Source: Gnomoniopsis sp. IMI 355080
Taxonomy: Eukaryota; Ascomycota; Sordariomycetes; Diaporthales; Gnomoniaceae
Direction: 5' to 3'
Assembly: GCA_027946555.1 (NCBI GenBank)
Contig: JAPEVC010000068.1
Coordinates: 62,001 to 126,000 of the forward strand
DNA length: 64,000 nucleotides
In this document: piece by piece, positions 1 through 13,190 of the stretch
Layout: every line of letters starts with the position of its first letter
Numbering within the stretch: position 1 is the stretch's first letter
The notes under the pieces: model-generated
The model's database searches: none
Told to the model about the DNA's origin: nothing
The model's input: the letters and a program-made list of their open reading frames with translations, nothing else
Position numbers and translations under genes: made by a program

Positions 1-2249
1 AATTCGTCTACTGCCAGCACACATTTGGTCTGGGAGCTTCGGGAGCGCAACGTTCTTCAAATCCTGTTTTGGACTTTGGTGACAACCTGGCGAGTAGTAA
101 TGGGATTCCGCTGTGTGCGGATGCTCACGACTCACTGAAGTGCAGCAGATGATGTCGTCTCCACGGCCGAGATCTGCTATCAGTAGCCAGCTCATCTACC
201 GTCGATCAAACTATGTTTGCACCGCGAGGCTACCTACCATGGGAAGATAACATGCAGCCGTGCGGCTCCTGACTCGACGTTTAATAAGAAGACGCTACCA
301 CTCTTCTGCATGGAATGTCTGGACCAGTAAGTTCCCGCCATCTCGGATCGGCGCCGGGCCGTCAAGTCCTTCGATCTAGCTTCCTTGATGCGAGTACGCG
401 TCTACTATGTACGAGTGGCGGTGAGCCGAGGGAGTAAGCTCTGTAGGTTGTCTTTTCGAAGTCTAGTTGATTGCCTCTGGGTGCCGGAGACCCAGAATAG
501 ACCGCCTTGTGGTTCATGGCACATTTCAGTTGTTGCTCCAATCCTCCAAAGACAGTCTGGTCCAACGCGGCTAGGCTCGCTCAAAGGCATTTTCGCCCGC
601 GCGCGTCTACTACTAGTCTATGAACTTTTAATTACCCGGCGTGCAGCGACTAGGCATTATCTGTGAAGCCCGCTACTGGTTATTTCCGTCACGCCAAGGG
701 GTTTAGTATGGCGCACTTGGAGAGGATGTTGCAATTTCTCCGTGGTCAATCTGGTTGTGCGTATGAGCAAATCTCAAGCTCGTGGGACACAGTCATGGAT
801 TGGATATTGATCACGCTGGAGTATTACGGTCGGAGATTTGTCGTGGGGTTTCCTTGTCCTCTGACTATGGGAAGATCCTGCGGTCAGGGTCTGCAATGGA
901 CCAAAGGCGATGCGAGCATAGCGAGGTCTGGGTAGTGGGCTTGGTATCGATGAATAGGGTGAGAGGCACTCCTGGTCAAGTGACCTTTGGGCGCTGCGGT
1001 GTCCCGCCTCTTGTGCGATGGCCGAACACCTGGTGCTGACACGGCTTCGTCATTATCTTCATGGGGCCAGGACATTGACGGGAATTGGCAGTTCGACCTT
1101 GAATCTACGAGCGTACGTTCCACATCGCCCTTCCCGTCATCACACGGTGGGTGGGCAGGTGAACGAGAGGCTGGGTGCAAGTGGGGGACCATGTCTCGGT
1201 AGCGAACTCGGTCGCCCGTCCTGAGCCATCGTCCTGCTTGCCCGGTCTTGTTGGTGTCTTTCGACACGACGTCGGCTGGGGTCTCTTCAGCTCGCCCGCG
1301 GCTGTCGAACAGCACTCCCGACGGGACGTGACGTGGAGAAGGTGGGACCACCTTTGCAGCGTGCTACTTTTCCTGTGGCTCGCCCCTGGGTCAAGTGACC
1401 AGATGCTTACGCTGTGCTTCTGGGTTTGACTCTTTGGATGACGCTGCACCACCACGGTGGACGGGTCGTGGCAAGGGGAGAACGACAACGTTGCGTCTGC
1501 CACGGCTTATCACGCATTGGCGAGCGTGTATTGTCATCAACGAAGCCTGCAGTATGCGGGCGGCGACCATGCATACGAGACTTGAATGCGGGAGATGGGG
1601 TGTGTCAAACATGTAGGGCGACAGGTCGACCCTTGCGCCGTCATCTACTATCACATCTCGCAGAGTGCAGGAAATCGGCGCGTCGATGCGTGTCATACTT
1701 GTGCTCGTTGTAACGTCCTTGCCGGTGGGGAAGCGGCATTGTGTGCGGGGACTCCGGGGAACAAAATACTCACGTCTGTCTGCGACCCGGGCGTCCACCT
1801 AGCTGCTGCTGTGGACGACATCCAGATTGCGGGGTTTATTGCAGCCGCCTTGAACAAGGTGTGCGTATGCATGGGCAATGTTGAGGGTGGTAAGGGTGGT
1901 AATGCCCTCACCACTATCAAAATAGCCAGTCGAGACCGAGTCGTGTGCCGGCCTAGGGCTGTCAGATATCAAAGCCCGGCAGTACAGGTCGTGTGCTGTG
2001 TGACGATGAAGTGCTCTCTGGGTGGGTTCCACCGCAGCCGGTGAATGACTGTCGATTGATTGGAACCCTCACAGCATCTCGGTCCGGCTGGTGAGCACTT
2101 GCTCATGGATCGACCTAGAACTCCAGCAAGCCAGTTCATGTCTTCCTGAGCAAGCGGAGGTTGAGAGAACAACAATAGCAGGACCTGTATTGGTGCTGCG
2201 ATATTAGATGTTGCTTGCCGGCGGTCAAGCCAGCTGAGATGCGACTAAG

Positions 2250-2645
2250 CAAGACTGCAACGTCGTGGCAGCAGTCAGTCGTGTGGAGCGAAGCCGTGCC
2301 TCACTGCAAGAAGCATCTCATGGGCTAAAGGAGGATTCCAAACAGTGGCAACCGGCGAAGAGAGCCCTCGAGAAGGATGGATCTGCGGGCACCTAAGACT
2401 TGGAGCAAGCAGCAAGTGCTGATCAAGCAGTCCTTGCAGTTTCGCGAAACGCGAAAAAGCTGCTCAAGTTCAACCCTTCATGCATCACTGGAGCTGCAGC
2501 ATCTAGGAACCATACAATTGGCTTGTGCAAGCTGCGATTTCGCAGTTGGGGCAAGAGACGAGAGGGGCAGTGTCCCGAATCCCTCCAGACCCACAGCTTG
2601 AGAAGGTGTGGACGACCTGCGGTCGCTTGTACTGGCGACATTTAG
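2250..2645 (+). pseudogene. Possible decayed coiled-coil coding remnant
   Basis: One plus-strand frame reads through a helix-like, charged stretch (around SRVERSRASLQEASHGLKED) and then, after a single TAA near 2397, continues as DLEQAASADQAVLAVSRNAK and on to about 2643. The similar heptad-like character on both sides of the stop suggests one frame broken by a nonsense change. No family is recognised, there is no clear start, and chance cannot be excluded. Confidence 0.2.
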
Positions 2646-3627
2646 TATCATTGCACAACTTGCCTGAAGGAGAAAGTGTGGGTGCCTCTTCAGGTATAGC
2701 CGCAAAACAGTTTTGAGCCTCCATGCTGAGTTCGCACTGTTCCGCACAACCGTCTCTCATCGAATACACTTCATACCATGGAAGGGATGGCGGCTCGAGC
2801 TTCACTGCTTTGGGTCAGTTGCTGCGAACGTTTGGCTCCAGGCCACAGACATTCTTCCCCGCGTTTTGGCCTTTTAGGTGTGCCGGGACCGTTCACCGCA
2901 TCTGTTTCATCAGTACTGGGCCGAAGAACAGCTGGGAACGACCTGGGAGCACGGTTGCCATCATTTCTTTGTTCGGCTCGTCAAGAGCGCCGAGACTATC
3001 TCAGGGAACTCTGTCGCAGCGGAGCATCCCACAGAGTTTGGACCCTCAAGCTTCAACGAACAGTTTCGTGAAGTTTGATAGCGGGTCGGCGGGTCGGCAG
3101 CGAAAGGTCACGGCCAACGCCCCGGCAAACCGTCCATGAGGTCAGAGAGTGCGGCATTATAGTACACAGCAAGGACAGCAAGGTTGTTGAAAGCGGCATC
3201 TGGTGGTCAATGGCAAGCAACCTAGATGTGGCCTTGTGCAGCAAATGGTTACAACCAAGCCTGGACCCGGGGACTGCCTACTAAATGCGCTGAACGCCAA
3301 CACCGATACATCTGGGGCCATGCTACCATACCATTGCCAGCGAACAGAGTTGAGATGAGAGTGGCAATTCTCCCAACAGAAAACAGACTTTTCCTTCTCC
3401 GGGCACATAGCAGGATTGAAACATGACATGCAGCGCAGACGGCCCCTAGGGCGACAGATACGAACTGGCTCATGTCTTATCAAACGCGGAAGATTGGAGA
3501 TCCCCACCACCACCAGTGTCGGACTAAGTTGGCATCGTTTATGCCGTAAGCGATGTTCGAACGGGCGGTCGGCGGGACCCATGCTTATCCAGCTACTGCT
3601 GCAGTACTGCAGCAAGGACCCTGGATG

Positions 3628-3647
3628 TTTTTTTTTTTTTTTTTTTT
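3628..3647 (+). repeat. T20 homopolymer
   Basis: Twenty consecutive T residues in non-coding DNA. The length may be unreliable in the assembly. Confidence 0.9.
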
Positions 3648-6600
3648 GGTTTGGGCGTGTTCATTTGTTGCTGCGAGTGTGGTGTCTGTCTATTCACTGA
3701 TTCGCATTCCCCATTGGACATGGCAATCTCCGTGAGCCTTGCCCCAGCCCAACCCAGCTGTCTGGGACCCGCTGCCGAGATCGTCGGAGACCCTGGGTTT
3801 TCCAGATGATCCCGACCGGTCCAAGAAAGAAACTTGCCCACTTGTGCACGATTGCGGTTCCGGGGCTGCCGGACGTGTCATTTTGCTGCTGCGGGAATCA
3901 GCTCAGTGATGATAACCATGAGGTTTTTTTTGCAGATTTCGAGGCGTGTCGCCCTATTCATGAGGGAATTCCATGTCATTCTCCACAAGCCCACAATTCC
4001 TGTCAAATCTCGACTTTTGCGGAGGCGCTCCGCAAACACCCTGATACCCCACCACGCCGACGATGATCTTCACGACCCTTCTCGCTTCCCCACCGTCTAC
4101 CTCCAGTTCCCTCGGGCCCCACAGATTTGAACTCCGGGTCCGGATCCGTGGCGAGGCGGGCTGTCGAATCTGAACTGCTTCGACATGTCTCGTTTTATGT
4201 AGCACGTTCCTTTTCTGGATGCTTTTACCCATGATGCAGAAATTCTCGGCGTTTTCTTGCTGATTTGCCCCACAAAGCAGTACTGGCACACCATCTATTT
4301 GGGGCGCCATCGTTCTATCGTTGTATCATGGTCTCATAACGTATCCTGCAGGGCCCATACTTAGTGGATGGGCATATCTTGGCGAGAGCTGTGGGCAGCA
4401 TCAACCGCACCCTGGAAAATCGCATCCATTGGCCGCAAGTCGGCAGCTTCAGGAGCCGGGTGTAACTAGACCTGCTAGGTAAGCCGACGCGTATGCAAGC
4501 TGCACCTCCTGCTGTAGTGTATGTACTACAATCTGCAGCTAAGACCTCGAGGCGCTCGCCATGGCCTGACCGGCATGGTGGTGTATACCCGATCAAACTT
4601 CCGTCCCGAAGGGGATTGGTCAGTCTAGAGGGAATTTGCGTTATCTATTTGCCTTCGCTCTGCCTTCGCTTCGCACCTCATATCGATACATTGTACAGGC
4701 AGACCAGGCCGACAGGCTGTGCATCTACACAGTACGTACAATTGTGATAAGGTGAACTCAAATTATCCGAAGGATTTCTAGACTCTAACGTAATATCAAC
4801 AGGGCCCCCCTTCAACAGAACCCAGGGTCTTGACAAGCCGTGGCGTGACCCTGACATCGAATTCGGAGAGAATAGCCGTTTTGAAGCACAATGGCATTTA
4901 CTATGCCATCAGCCTGGCTATCAGCTTGTGACGCGGCCCATTTTTTCTCACACATCAGTCCACAGCAAGAAACTTGGAACCTACTCATGCTTGGCTCAGA
5001 CGACACTCAGCATAACAAAACGGCCTGTCCACCCTTTCACAGCATGCAGACTTGCCCTTCATGAGGGTGTGGACAGCGGCAAAACGCCGGGCGCTGCCTT
5101 ACTAGACGTTTCGAGACCCTTCGAAATACCCGGCACTGCGAACATGTACCTACCCGCCCACGCATGCATGATATCAGGTCCCAGCCAGCCCAAGATCCTT
5201 CCTAGTGCCGTCAGCCAAGGGCACGGCGCGGACGTCGGTGGCTTTTGTCAAAGTTGAGTTTTGCTTATGGCACACAATGCCGTGCGGAACAAGACCCTTG
5301 CGCCGGGCTTCTGGCTTTTAGGAGGGCGATGTAAAGCCTGCAGAAGCGTCAAGGCCATGCACGCTCCGTACACTCGCCGGTGATGACGATGACCATGTGG
5401 TACCCTGTGGTTCTTAAAATTGCCGCCGACAGTACTTCCAGGCGACTAGAATGCACTACAGTGTAGCCTCGAGGTTACAGCTGTACAGGCCTTCCTGTAG
5501 CATTTCATTGCATTCCACCTCACTCGCATGTTGCGGGCAGCGCGCAGGCTTAGCATGATGGTGCTTCCGAACTAACCTTTCTGCTGGTTGGCCAAGCTGC
5601 AATCTAGTAGGTGCATTGATCATATGCTGCTGTTGTATGCTTTTCGTGGTCAGAATCTGGGGTGCAGGTGGTTGATGACTCGAGGATGGTCAGACGCTAG
5701 GAGCATGATATTCTCTGCAACCTCGTCTGATGTTGGCTTCAGAGTGTAAACAGGGAACAGTATGGGGAAGCCCGACCTGTGTTTGACTATTAAACTTTGG
5801 GTTTCCAGGTGACTAGTCAAGACTTAATGTTAGACGTGTCATGGCCACAATACTGGGCACGCGAGGGGCAGTAGAACCTGCACTGCACCCTAGATGCGGT
5901 GCCAGTAGCTTCATACGTAACGAGTTCAGCTACCAATGAGTAAATGAGGGGGTCGTGATACTTTGCGCTACGGACCATGTCTAGGTAGACTGCGATATAC
6001 CACACTCTTTCAAAAATTGTGTGTCTTCTTGACCCATCGGTCACGGTGGCCACCTGAGACTTCACGCCGGTCAAACAAGATTTCGTCGAGCCAGCCTCCG
6101 CACATCACCAACATATTCACATGCTGATCCTTGGACTCCAGGCCCCGGAGGTAACAATCATACTCAAAGGCAAGCGTAGGTAATGGTGGTCTTTTGCAAC
6201 TCTAGTGCCGCTACTGCCGAAAAGCGGGCATAGTGGCACATACTGTAGATGTAACAGTACGACGCTGCACACAATAAATAAGAAATCTTCCTCATTGTTG
6301 TGTCAACAAGACTCCTGTCCATCATTTCAGAGTAAGACACACCACGTCTCAGAACAAAAAGTAAAGATAAACGTTGAAAGCTCGTGACAGTGACGTAGAG
6401 GTCCCTTTTTATACTCCCGCCTCAAGCTGAGAGAGTGGGTCGCCGACGGGTATGTTGCCAAAATACCATACGAGCAGGATGGGAGATCATCCCCTCCATC
6501 ATGCACGGAGACTTTTCCAATGTTGGGGAAATTGGACTGAGCTGTGACATACATATGGGCTGTGCTTGGAGTGTGGACCCTGAATATCAAAGATCGGCGG

Positions 6601-6965
6601 GTTGCCCAGCCGCTGTACATGGTGAAAAAGGACCCCGAAACAGGATGGAATGCACTCAATGTCACGCGAGGTGATATCAGCGATTGACCAATTCAAACCG
6701 GGGATTCTGGGGTATGATGACAAGTGATGAAGCATCCAATTTATACGTCACCATAATCAACTCTCGTAACGCAGCGCTGGTGTGGACGTATACCTTAGAC
6801 AGACACCTGGGGTAACCCAAGTCTATATTTGATTTGAGTGCAACTCCCACCACGGAGACGCTGATAGACCGATCGCAGTTGACGCCGGCGGGATCGTAGC
6901 CATTGCGTGTCTGTGGGCGTGTGTGTGAGACACCGGTATGGAACAAGCTGTGACTGTCTTTGTGA

Positions 6966-8304
6966 TCAGGAATTCTCTTGGTTTACGACCCAGTTCCCAG
7001 TGATAGGATTGTACTCAAGCCCGTAGACAGTCTCAGCACATTCTTGTCCCCCGTACATATACTTGATATGCAGATTGGGCTCCCCATAGTGACCCATGAA
7101 CTGCAACTCTAGGGTGACTTCTGTGCCAGCGTCTGGGCGGCTACGAAAATCAATGTCGAATGGCTCAGCCCGAACAGAGCGCCGGTTATTCGCACACTTG
7201 ACCGACTGGAGGAACGTTGCTGACGTGCCGTTCGCATCCACTCCGCGCACCTTGATCTGAAATCGCGCGCCGGTACCCATGATGCCTTTGACGACAAGCC
7301 GGCGGCGCAGAACGAACAATGGAATGGGCAGCGCAAGCTTCTCCATCACACGCACCATCAGCTCGTCCGTCCTGGCATGAATGCGCGTGTCGGCCAGCTC
7401 ATCCAAGGGTGTATCTTGAAGATTGCATATGGCCAGGCTGGCTTTGCGGCTCTGGCCTACCGTCTCCGGGATCTCGCAAGCCGGAGGGACCGTCAAGGAA
7501 GACCCGAGGACAAGACACAGGTCGGCCTTCTTGGCGTGTTGGCGGGCGAGCTTGAGGGGCTTCTCCGGGAGAAACTCGCCAAAGTTGATGATTGTATCCA
7601 GCAAGGTGCCCGCACAGATGGCACATTTACGCCCTGTTTGATGGTATGTGGCAGGCTTGTCATCGGGGGCGACAGCGCGGAAGTCTAAGTAGAAGCGGTG
7701 AGTGTCGAGACGAGCATGGAAAGACAAGTCAGCCACGATGAGTCACGTACCGCGAAGGTATTGCTTTCCGCAGTCTTTGCAGTATTCCAGGTTACTATTA
7801 CCGTGGAGCTCTGATATACGATCCTGATAGGCGGTCAGCATACTGTTGCCTAGAGCCGTGACCGTAGTCTGTCAGTGTCAACGCCGGGACTCACGGGCAG
7901 AATGCCGCTCCTGCTGTGCAAGCCATCGCAGTTCTGGCTGACCAGATACTTCAAGATGCCCCGATTCTGCAGTTCTACGAGCGCCATATGCGTCGCTGTC
8001 GGTATAGCTTGCAGCGTGTCCCCAGACTCTATCGCATGCTCTCTGCCCTGGGCCCTAAGTGTCCATACTCCCTTAGGACCTCGAAAATCCGCAATGCCTA
8101 CTCGTACTTTTCAGATTAAATCCTGGAGACATAACACTGATCGACACCATACGCACCCGCTGAGGTTGAGATGCCGGCTCCCGTAAACACAATGAAGTGT
8201 CTGCTGCGACGAATCTGCTCCGCGAGGACCTCGGCCTTGCGTTCAACGATATCGGGGTTCTCATGGCGTTCCTCTTCCGGGATTTTGGGCTGGGAAGTCT
8301 CCAT
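6966..8304 (-). CDS. NAD-dependent protein deacylase, SIRT6/7-like sirtuin
   Basis: Predicted Sir2-family enzyme that would remove acetyl or longer acyl groups from lysines using NAD+, probably on chromatin. Four exons (8304-8157, 8097-7895, 7823-7751, 7684-6966) give 380 residues and the joins are in frame. Visible motifs, in order, are the NAD-binding GAGISTSAGIADFRGP, the region QNCDGLHSRSG with the catalytic His, the Zn pairs YCKDC and KCAIC, and NFGEFLPE followed by LVLGSSLTVPPA. The short, early-placed sirtuin core with a beta-strand-rich C-terminal tail resembles class IV (SIRT6/7) enzymes rather than yeast Sir2 or Hst2; this subclass call is from pattern memory. The start ATG is followed directly by an acidic helix and needs no extension. 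The family is certain, the subclass likely, and targets are unknown. Confidence 0.9.
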
Positions 8305-9316
8305 TTGGTTTAACAGTAGTGGTAGAATGGAAGTAGCTTGAGCGCAAAGGGGATGAGATCGACCGGTTTATATACATGACATCTGGTGGCATTCTCACTT
8401 GTGTTTGGCCGCTAGGGCTCGCCTCCAGTATTTTCTTTTGGCTACGCCGCACGCCAGGCAGCAATGTGGCAAATGTCTCTTCCATGCTCCTGTAAGCAAA
8501 AACCCTCACAGTTCAACGCACTCATATACGAGGGTATATCTAATACTCACCGTGCCGGAGATTCATTTGGTGGCGTACGAGGTAAGGCACAACATATGGC
8601 TCCAACTAGTGAATACCGTACAACCATGAACAAGGAATTTCTATATAAAGGTGAGGATATGTTTTTAGATATGGACTGGCATTCCGCCGCATAGCAATCT
8701 AGGAGTAGTAAGGCCTTTCAACTTTGTGGGTACTGCAGTGTAAAAGATTCTACGGGCCGCAACGATGAGTTTAGCCGTGGACCGTGTCCAGGTCACGCCG
8801 TATTACCTTTGATTTCTGGCAGCAACGGTTGGGATGGAGTCTCGAAAGGAATATGTTGAAACCCCCGATTCCCTTTCTTGCACCGTGTTGAAGTTTCCAC
8901 GGTCTCCCATTATGATTCTGACCAGGGCATTGCACCCAAAGGTATTTTACGTCCTGCTGTCACACGCTCAAACCGAACCAGCCACCTTTCTAATTACATC
9001 TTCGTGCGGTTTTCAGTTCATCAAGAAGACATGTCAGCGAATGGAGTATGCAACTGGGCACGCGAACTGAGCCAACGCAAGGCTAGGTTGTCGGTGCATG
9101 AGTCTCTCATGCACCGCTGATCGAACGCGAGAGCATCGACTGGAGGGTTCTATCAAGGTCCGGTAGATCAATGGCTAACTAACTGACCAGCCCGTTGTCA
9201 TTGGAAGCTTGAATCTTACCATTCACGTCCATAGTCAGTCTCAAACAAAGCAAAGCTAGTAGTGTATTGTACAATTATTATAAATGTCCTATCAGACCCG
9301 GCTCGTACCTTCGACG
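8305..9316. other. Intergenic, upstream of the sirtuin
   Basis: About 1 kb between the sirtuin start and the stop of the next minus-strand gene. Only short frames without recognisable motifs are present. It should contain the sirtuin promoter and the 3' UTR of the membrane protein. Confidence 0.6.
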
Positions 9317-11565
9317 CTACATAGCACTACCCCGTCTGACTGGAGCTACATATTGAGAATAATCCCTTCCAGGCCTCGCGCCCTGACCCAACGTCAGCGT
9401 CGCACTCGGTGTGGCCTCATTCCTTGTCGACGGCCTCCTGCCGTCAGACCAAATCTGCGTGAAGCTACCCGTCTCGCTCATATGCCGTCTGTGCCCAGCC
9501 CGGCCGCCATTACTGTTGTAATTGGCCGTCTCACTCCAGTGCCGGTTATGCTCTACCACACCACTAGTATTATTACTACTGTTGAAACGCGACAGAGGAA
9601 TCGACACCTGCGGCGGCCCACCACGGCTCCTCCGATTATCCTCGCTCTGAGCCGAGTCGGAGTCGTCCGCGTCGCGGAGAAATGTCGGCTCTCGCCACGG
9701 TGACACCACAGGGTTGGCAGGTGACGTTGGCTCGCTGATGGCGACGCCGATCTGGGAGGCGCGCTGGCTCTCGGGGGGCGAATCGTCCTCGAGCCACGTC
9801 GAGGCCGGCTCGTAGATGGGTTTGAGATGGGGGGGCCTGAGACCGCGGGGAGATAACTCTTCCACAACGATAGGTTCGGGCTTGCGGATCGAGGAGTCGG
9901 AGCGATAATGCTGCAGTTGGTCTCTTGGACCGCCGCGAGGTGTCTTTGGCGTGCCCGGCGTAAAAACGATGCTGTCGGGTGGCGAGCGAATGGATGAGCT
10001 GGAGCGGTAGTGCTTATTGCTAGGGGTTTGCGGCGCGTAGTAGTTCGAGGCTCGCGCGTTGCTGCTATTATTGGTGGAGGAGACGGGAAGCTGGGAGGTG
10101 CGCAAGGAAGTGAGGGTGTCGTCGTTCTTGCGAAGGAAGCGCGGGACGAAGGTGCGGTACATTTTTCGCTGAAACGCTTTGGTGGTGCCGAAGACGAGGA
10201 AGGCGAGGAGACTCGGGGAAACGCCAGATAGATAGCCAGTGACGGTGGACATTGCGCGAGAATGCGAGAGGTCGGGTCCCGTTTCGTCGGCGCTTGCGAG
10301 CACGTTTTCGCGATTTCTAACGCGCGGAGATATGTTGGTCCACTCGAAAACGCTGGGACAAGATTAGTGACGGAGCGTCCTTGCGTGATTTCTTGCAGCA
10401 GTGGCATGCGAGCTGAATGGCTCAATTTCGGAAAGACGAAATAGATGGCTTCCCATAAATACATACCAAAGTGTCGCAAAGGCTATGGAAAGCCGAATCA
10501 CCAGCCAGTTATCAAAGGTTGCGCGTGGCTGGGAGCCGGAGTACGCCCGGCTGCGTCTAAAGTTGGTCGCTGTGCTTTTTGTCCCCGAGCTTGCTGTCGT
10601 CGCCGAAGCCGCCTTGCCATAGTCAAGGGTCAACCACGTGTGAAGGCGTCGCCTGGTTTGTAGGTACTTGAAAAGAATCATCAGGAGGAAGACGCAACTT
10701 CCGCAAAGACTGATGATGACTGCAATCTAAGTCAGCAATGTGTCGATTCGTGAATTCGGCCACCGGAACCAAAGGTTGACATACACTGCGCGTTGGCGAG
10801 GACGAAGTAGACGGAGAAGCTCTTGTGGGTGAATTCTAGCTGGAGGAGAATGGTGCTGATGATTCCGAGGGTGATGGGGACTATACGTCCGATGACTGAT
10901 AATTTACGAAGATGGGCTGGCTTCTTGGCCCACCATCCATAGACTGTTGCTGCTAATGAAAAAGAGCTGTCGTATATGTGAGCAGCATAGCGATGGAAGG
11001 CCCTTCGTGTATCGGCGACTCACAAGAAGAAAACAAGGGACGCCTCAACCATGAAGCAAAAAATTCCTGTTGAAAGAGGAAATTTGAGCATTTGTCTGTG
11101 TCTGGCGGGCTACTTCCAACATGGGGAATTCAGAGGTAGACGACGACTCACTGATATACGATAGTGCCAGCTTCAGGCCAAATATCTCGTTCTGGTACTG
11201 GACCTCTGCATCGTTCATATGGCCTTTCCCGTACCAGAACTGCCATGTCATAACATCGACCCACAGAATGTAGTCGTAAAGCTGTTGTACGAGACTTGAG
11301 ACTGTGGCCAAAAGGGTGAAATATGATATGAAGGCAACATCTACAATGGAGAGGATCATGATCAGTAAACTTGTCCAAAAAAAAAATTGCGCAGTATATA
11401 GCGCAACATAGGGCATCCAAAACCCGCAGACTCACAGCTCGTCCTCTCTCTGTGCACCCAGACTAGCCATACCAATATGATATTTGCAATCAGGCAAAGG
11501 GCTGAGTAGAGCAGACAGGCAATGGCAGCGCCGACGACGCTGTCTGGAAGCTGAAAGGCTCCCAT
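9317..11565 (-). CDS. Fungal seven-helix integral membrane protein with long cytoplasmic tail
   Basis: Multi-exon gene coding for about seven hydrophobic segments. Segment 1 is VVGAAIACLLYSALCLIANI, segment 2 lies in VAFISYFTLLATVSSLVQQL, then EASLVFFL, SVIGRIVPITLGIISTILLQ, VIISLCGSCVFLLMILFKYL, LVIRLSIAFATLWYVF and SLLAFLVFGTTKAF. A hydrophilic Ser/Pro/Arg-rich tail of about 270 residues follows and ends at 9317. Topology and tail resemble a family common in filamentous ascomycetes that is often mis-named glycoside hydrolase in databases, and it looks GPCR-like (recollection, not a search). The first intron splices RERTS to YVAFISYF using the acceptor ccattgtag; other acceptors break the frame. 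The ATG at 11565 begins MGAFQLPDS. Tail serines flanked by Arg suggest phosphorylation. Ligand and function are unknown. Confidence 0.8.
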
Positions 11566-13190
11566 TCCACGATCGAATCCCAGCGCAAGTCGCACATGCT
11601 GTTGAGGTCGAAAAGAACGACAACACTACGGAGATTGAAGACTCATGATGGGGACGGGGCACGGCGTGTTACATGATCGCGGCTGAGCAGGGGGGAGGGG
11701 GTTGAGGTCTTTTAAAGTGTGATGCAACGTGGAGACTCTCACATGTACTTCCGAGGGCCTTTGAGGATAATTATGGCGGACCTCTCGTGGGGCGAGATGC
11801 AGGTCGACTTCACACACGCGAGGAGTTGGATCATGCAAGCCCGGGGGGGAGGACCTTGATGGGGATATTGGCCCGCCATGGTTTCTCTTAATCTTATTCG
11901 AGTCTTGTTTAAGAGAGCGTCCGGGTAACCCGGAGGATTCACATACTATATGGCGTAGCAAGAGAGGCATACTATGTGATTTAATTGTGTGCTTCAGACT
12001 GGACGGTAGGACAATGATTACGTGGTGATGACTTGGGCTCACGAGATACGGTGGGATCGCTCGACGTCCGTTCGCGAGAAGAGTGGATGAGGGAGACAAA
12101 AGCTCCAGCCCCGCCAGCCTTGGATGTGGCAGAGTCGTATTCCGGGACGTGAATGGTAGAGCGAGAGGCCTGTTCTTGAATTGAAGTCAAGATTCAAGTC
12201 AGATATGGTTCAGACATTCGACCGGGGCCCAGAAACTCGGGACAACGATCAAGGCCTGCCATCTAGCCGGACTCGAAGCACAAAACGACATGTCGATTCG
12301 ATACTGTACGCAGATCCCAGTCGAACGTCAAGGTACCGTACTGGGCATCGTGACCCGTTATCCGAGCGGCTGTCGAAGGCTCGAAGCGAAAGATGACGAC
12401 CCGCTCAGAATGCACGAGTCGGGGGGTTATTACTGGGGCTCGGCTAAAAGAACCGCCATGCGACGGCACGTCGTGTGAAGAAAGTCCGTGCCTTTCGTGA
12501 TACTAGTATCCGGGCAGTCTGAGCGGCAGTATTTCCGAACAATGTCACATGTGTCTCCGCGATGAGCAGAGAAAGGATCGCTCGTGGTGACATTGAGGCA
12601 TATGCGCGATCTGGGACTTTGAAAGGTAGAAGGTTGCGAGAGGCGCTAGAAAGAAAAAAAAGGTTTACCATAGTGGGTTACAGTGGGTGCTACTACGCAG
12701 TATGTACACAAAGAGCCTGGAAAAGGGCCTAAGCTCAGAAGGTGTAGGCGATAAGTCGGGCCGCATTGGGGATCCCTCGCCGGTATTAATAGTACTATGT
12801 ACTTCGTACATCCCTGCTACTTGATCCTTGTCCCTGCAAACCTGGAATGCTAGTTGCAAACATGTGGGGATCTACCTACCTGATCTCCAGCACCGCGCGC
12901 ATCTCGAAAACATGCAGTTTTTTTTCTTGGCCCTACCACAGCATGCCATCGACACCGCGACACACGCATCACACCTCAGAAGTTGGACACACCCATCCTC
13001 AGCAACCGTGCGCATGCAAGGCTACTGAAGATCTTCTGTTTCACGGGAGCATTCCCGAGGAAACAAGCCTGCGACCGGCTGCCGGCCGTGGTCTCTCTCC
13101 CCCACGTTCCTTGTTCACGACCGCCGAACATCTGGGCAGCCTCACTTGGTTGGTTCCGAGGTGGCAGGCCGAAAGGCCAAGGCTGTGACC
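11566..13190. other. Intergenic, divergent promoters
   Basis: About 1.6 kb between the divergent membrane-protein and P450 starts. Open frames on both strands are short and overlapping, with no domain, repeat or RNA gene recognised. Confidence 0.6.

Larger units (their letters stand above)
1..6965. other. Gene-poor region, no recognisable gene
   Basis: Nearly 7 kb in which open frames on both strands are short (under about 155 codons), overlap each other and show no domain I recognise. The composition is not strongly AT-rich, so heavy repeat-induced point mutation is not obvious by eye. A 20-nt T tract lies at 3628-3647 and a possible decayed coiled-coil frame at 2250-2645. It could be old decayed sequence, a long intergenic region or non-coding transcription units; the sequence alone does not decide. 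Confidence 0.6.
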
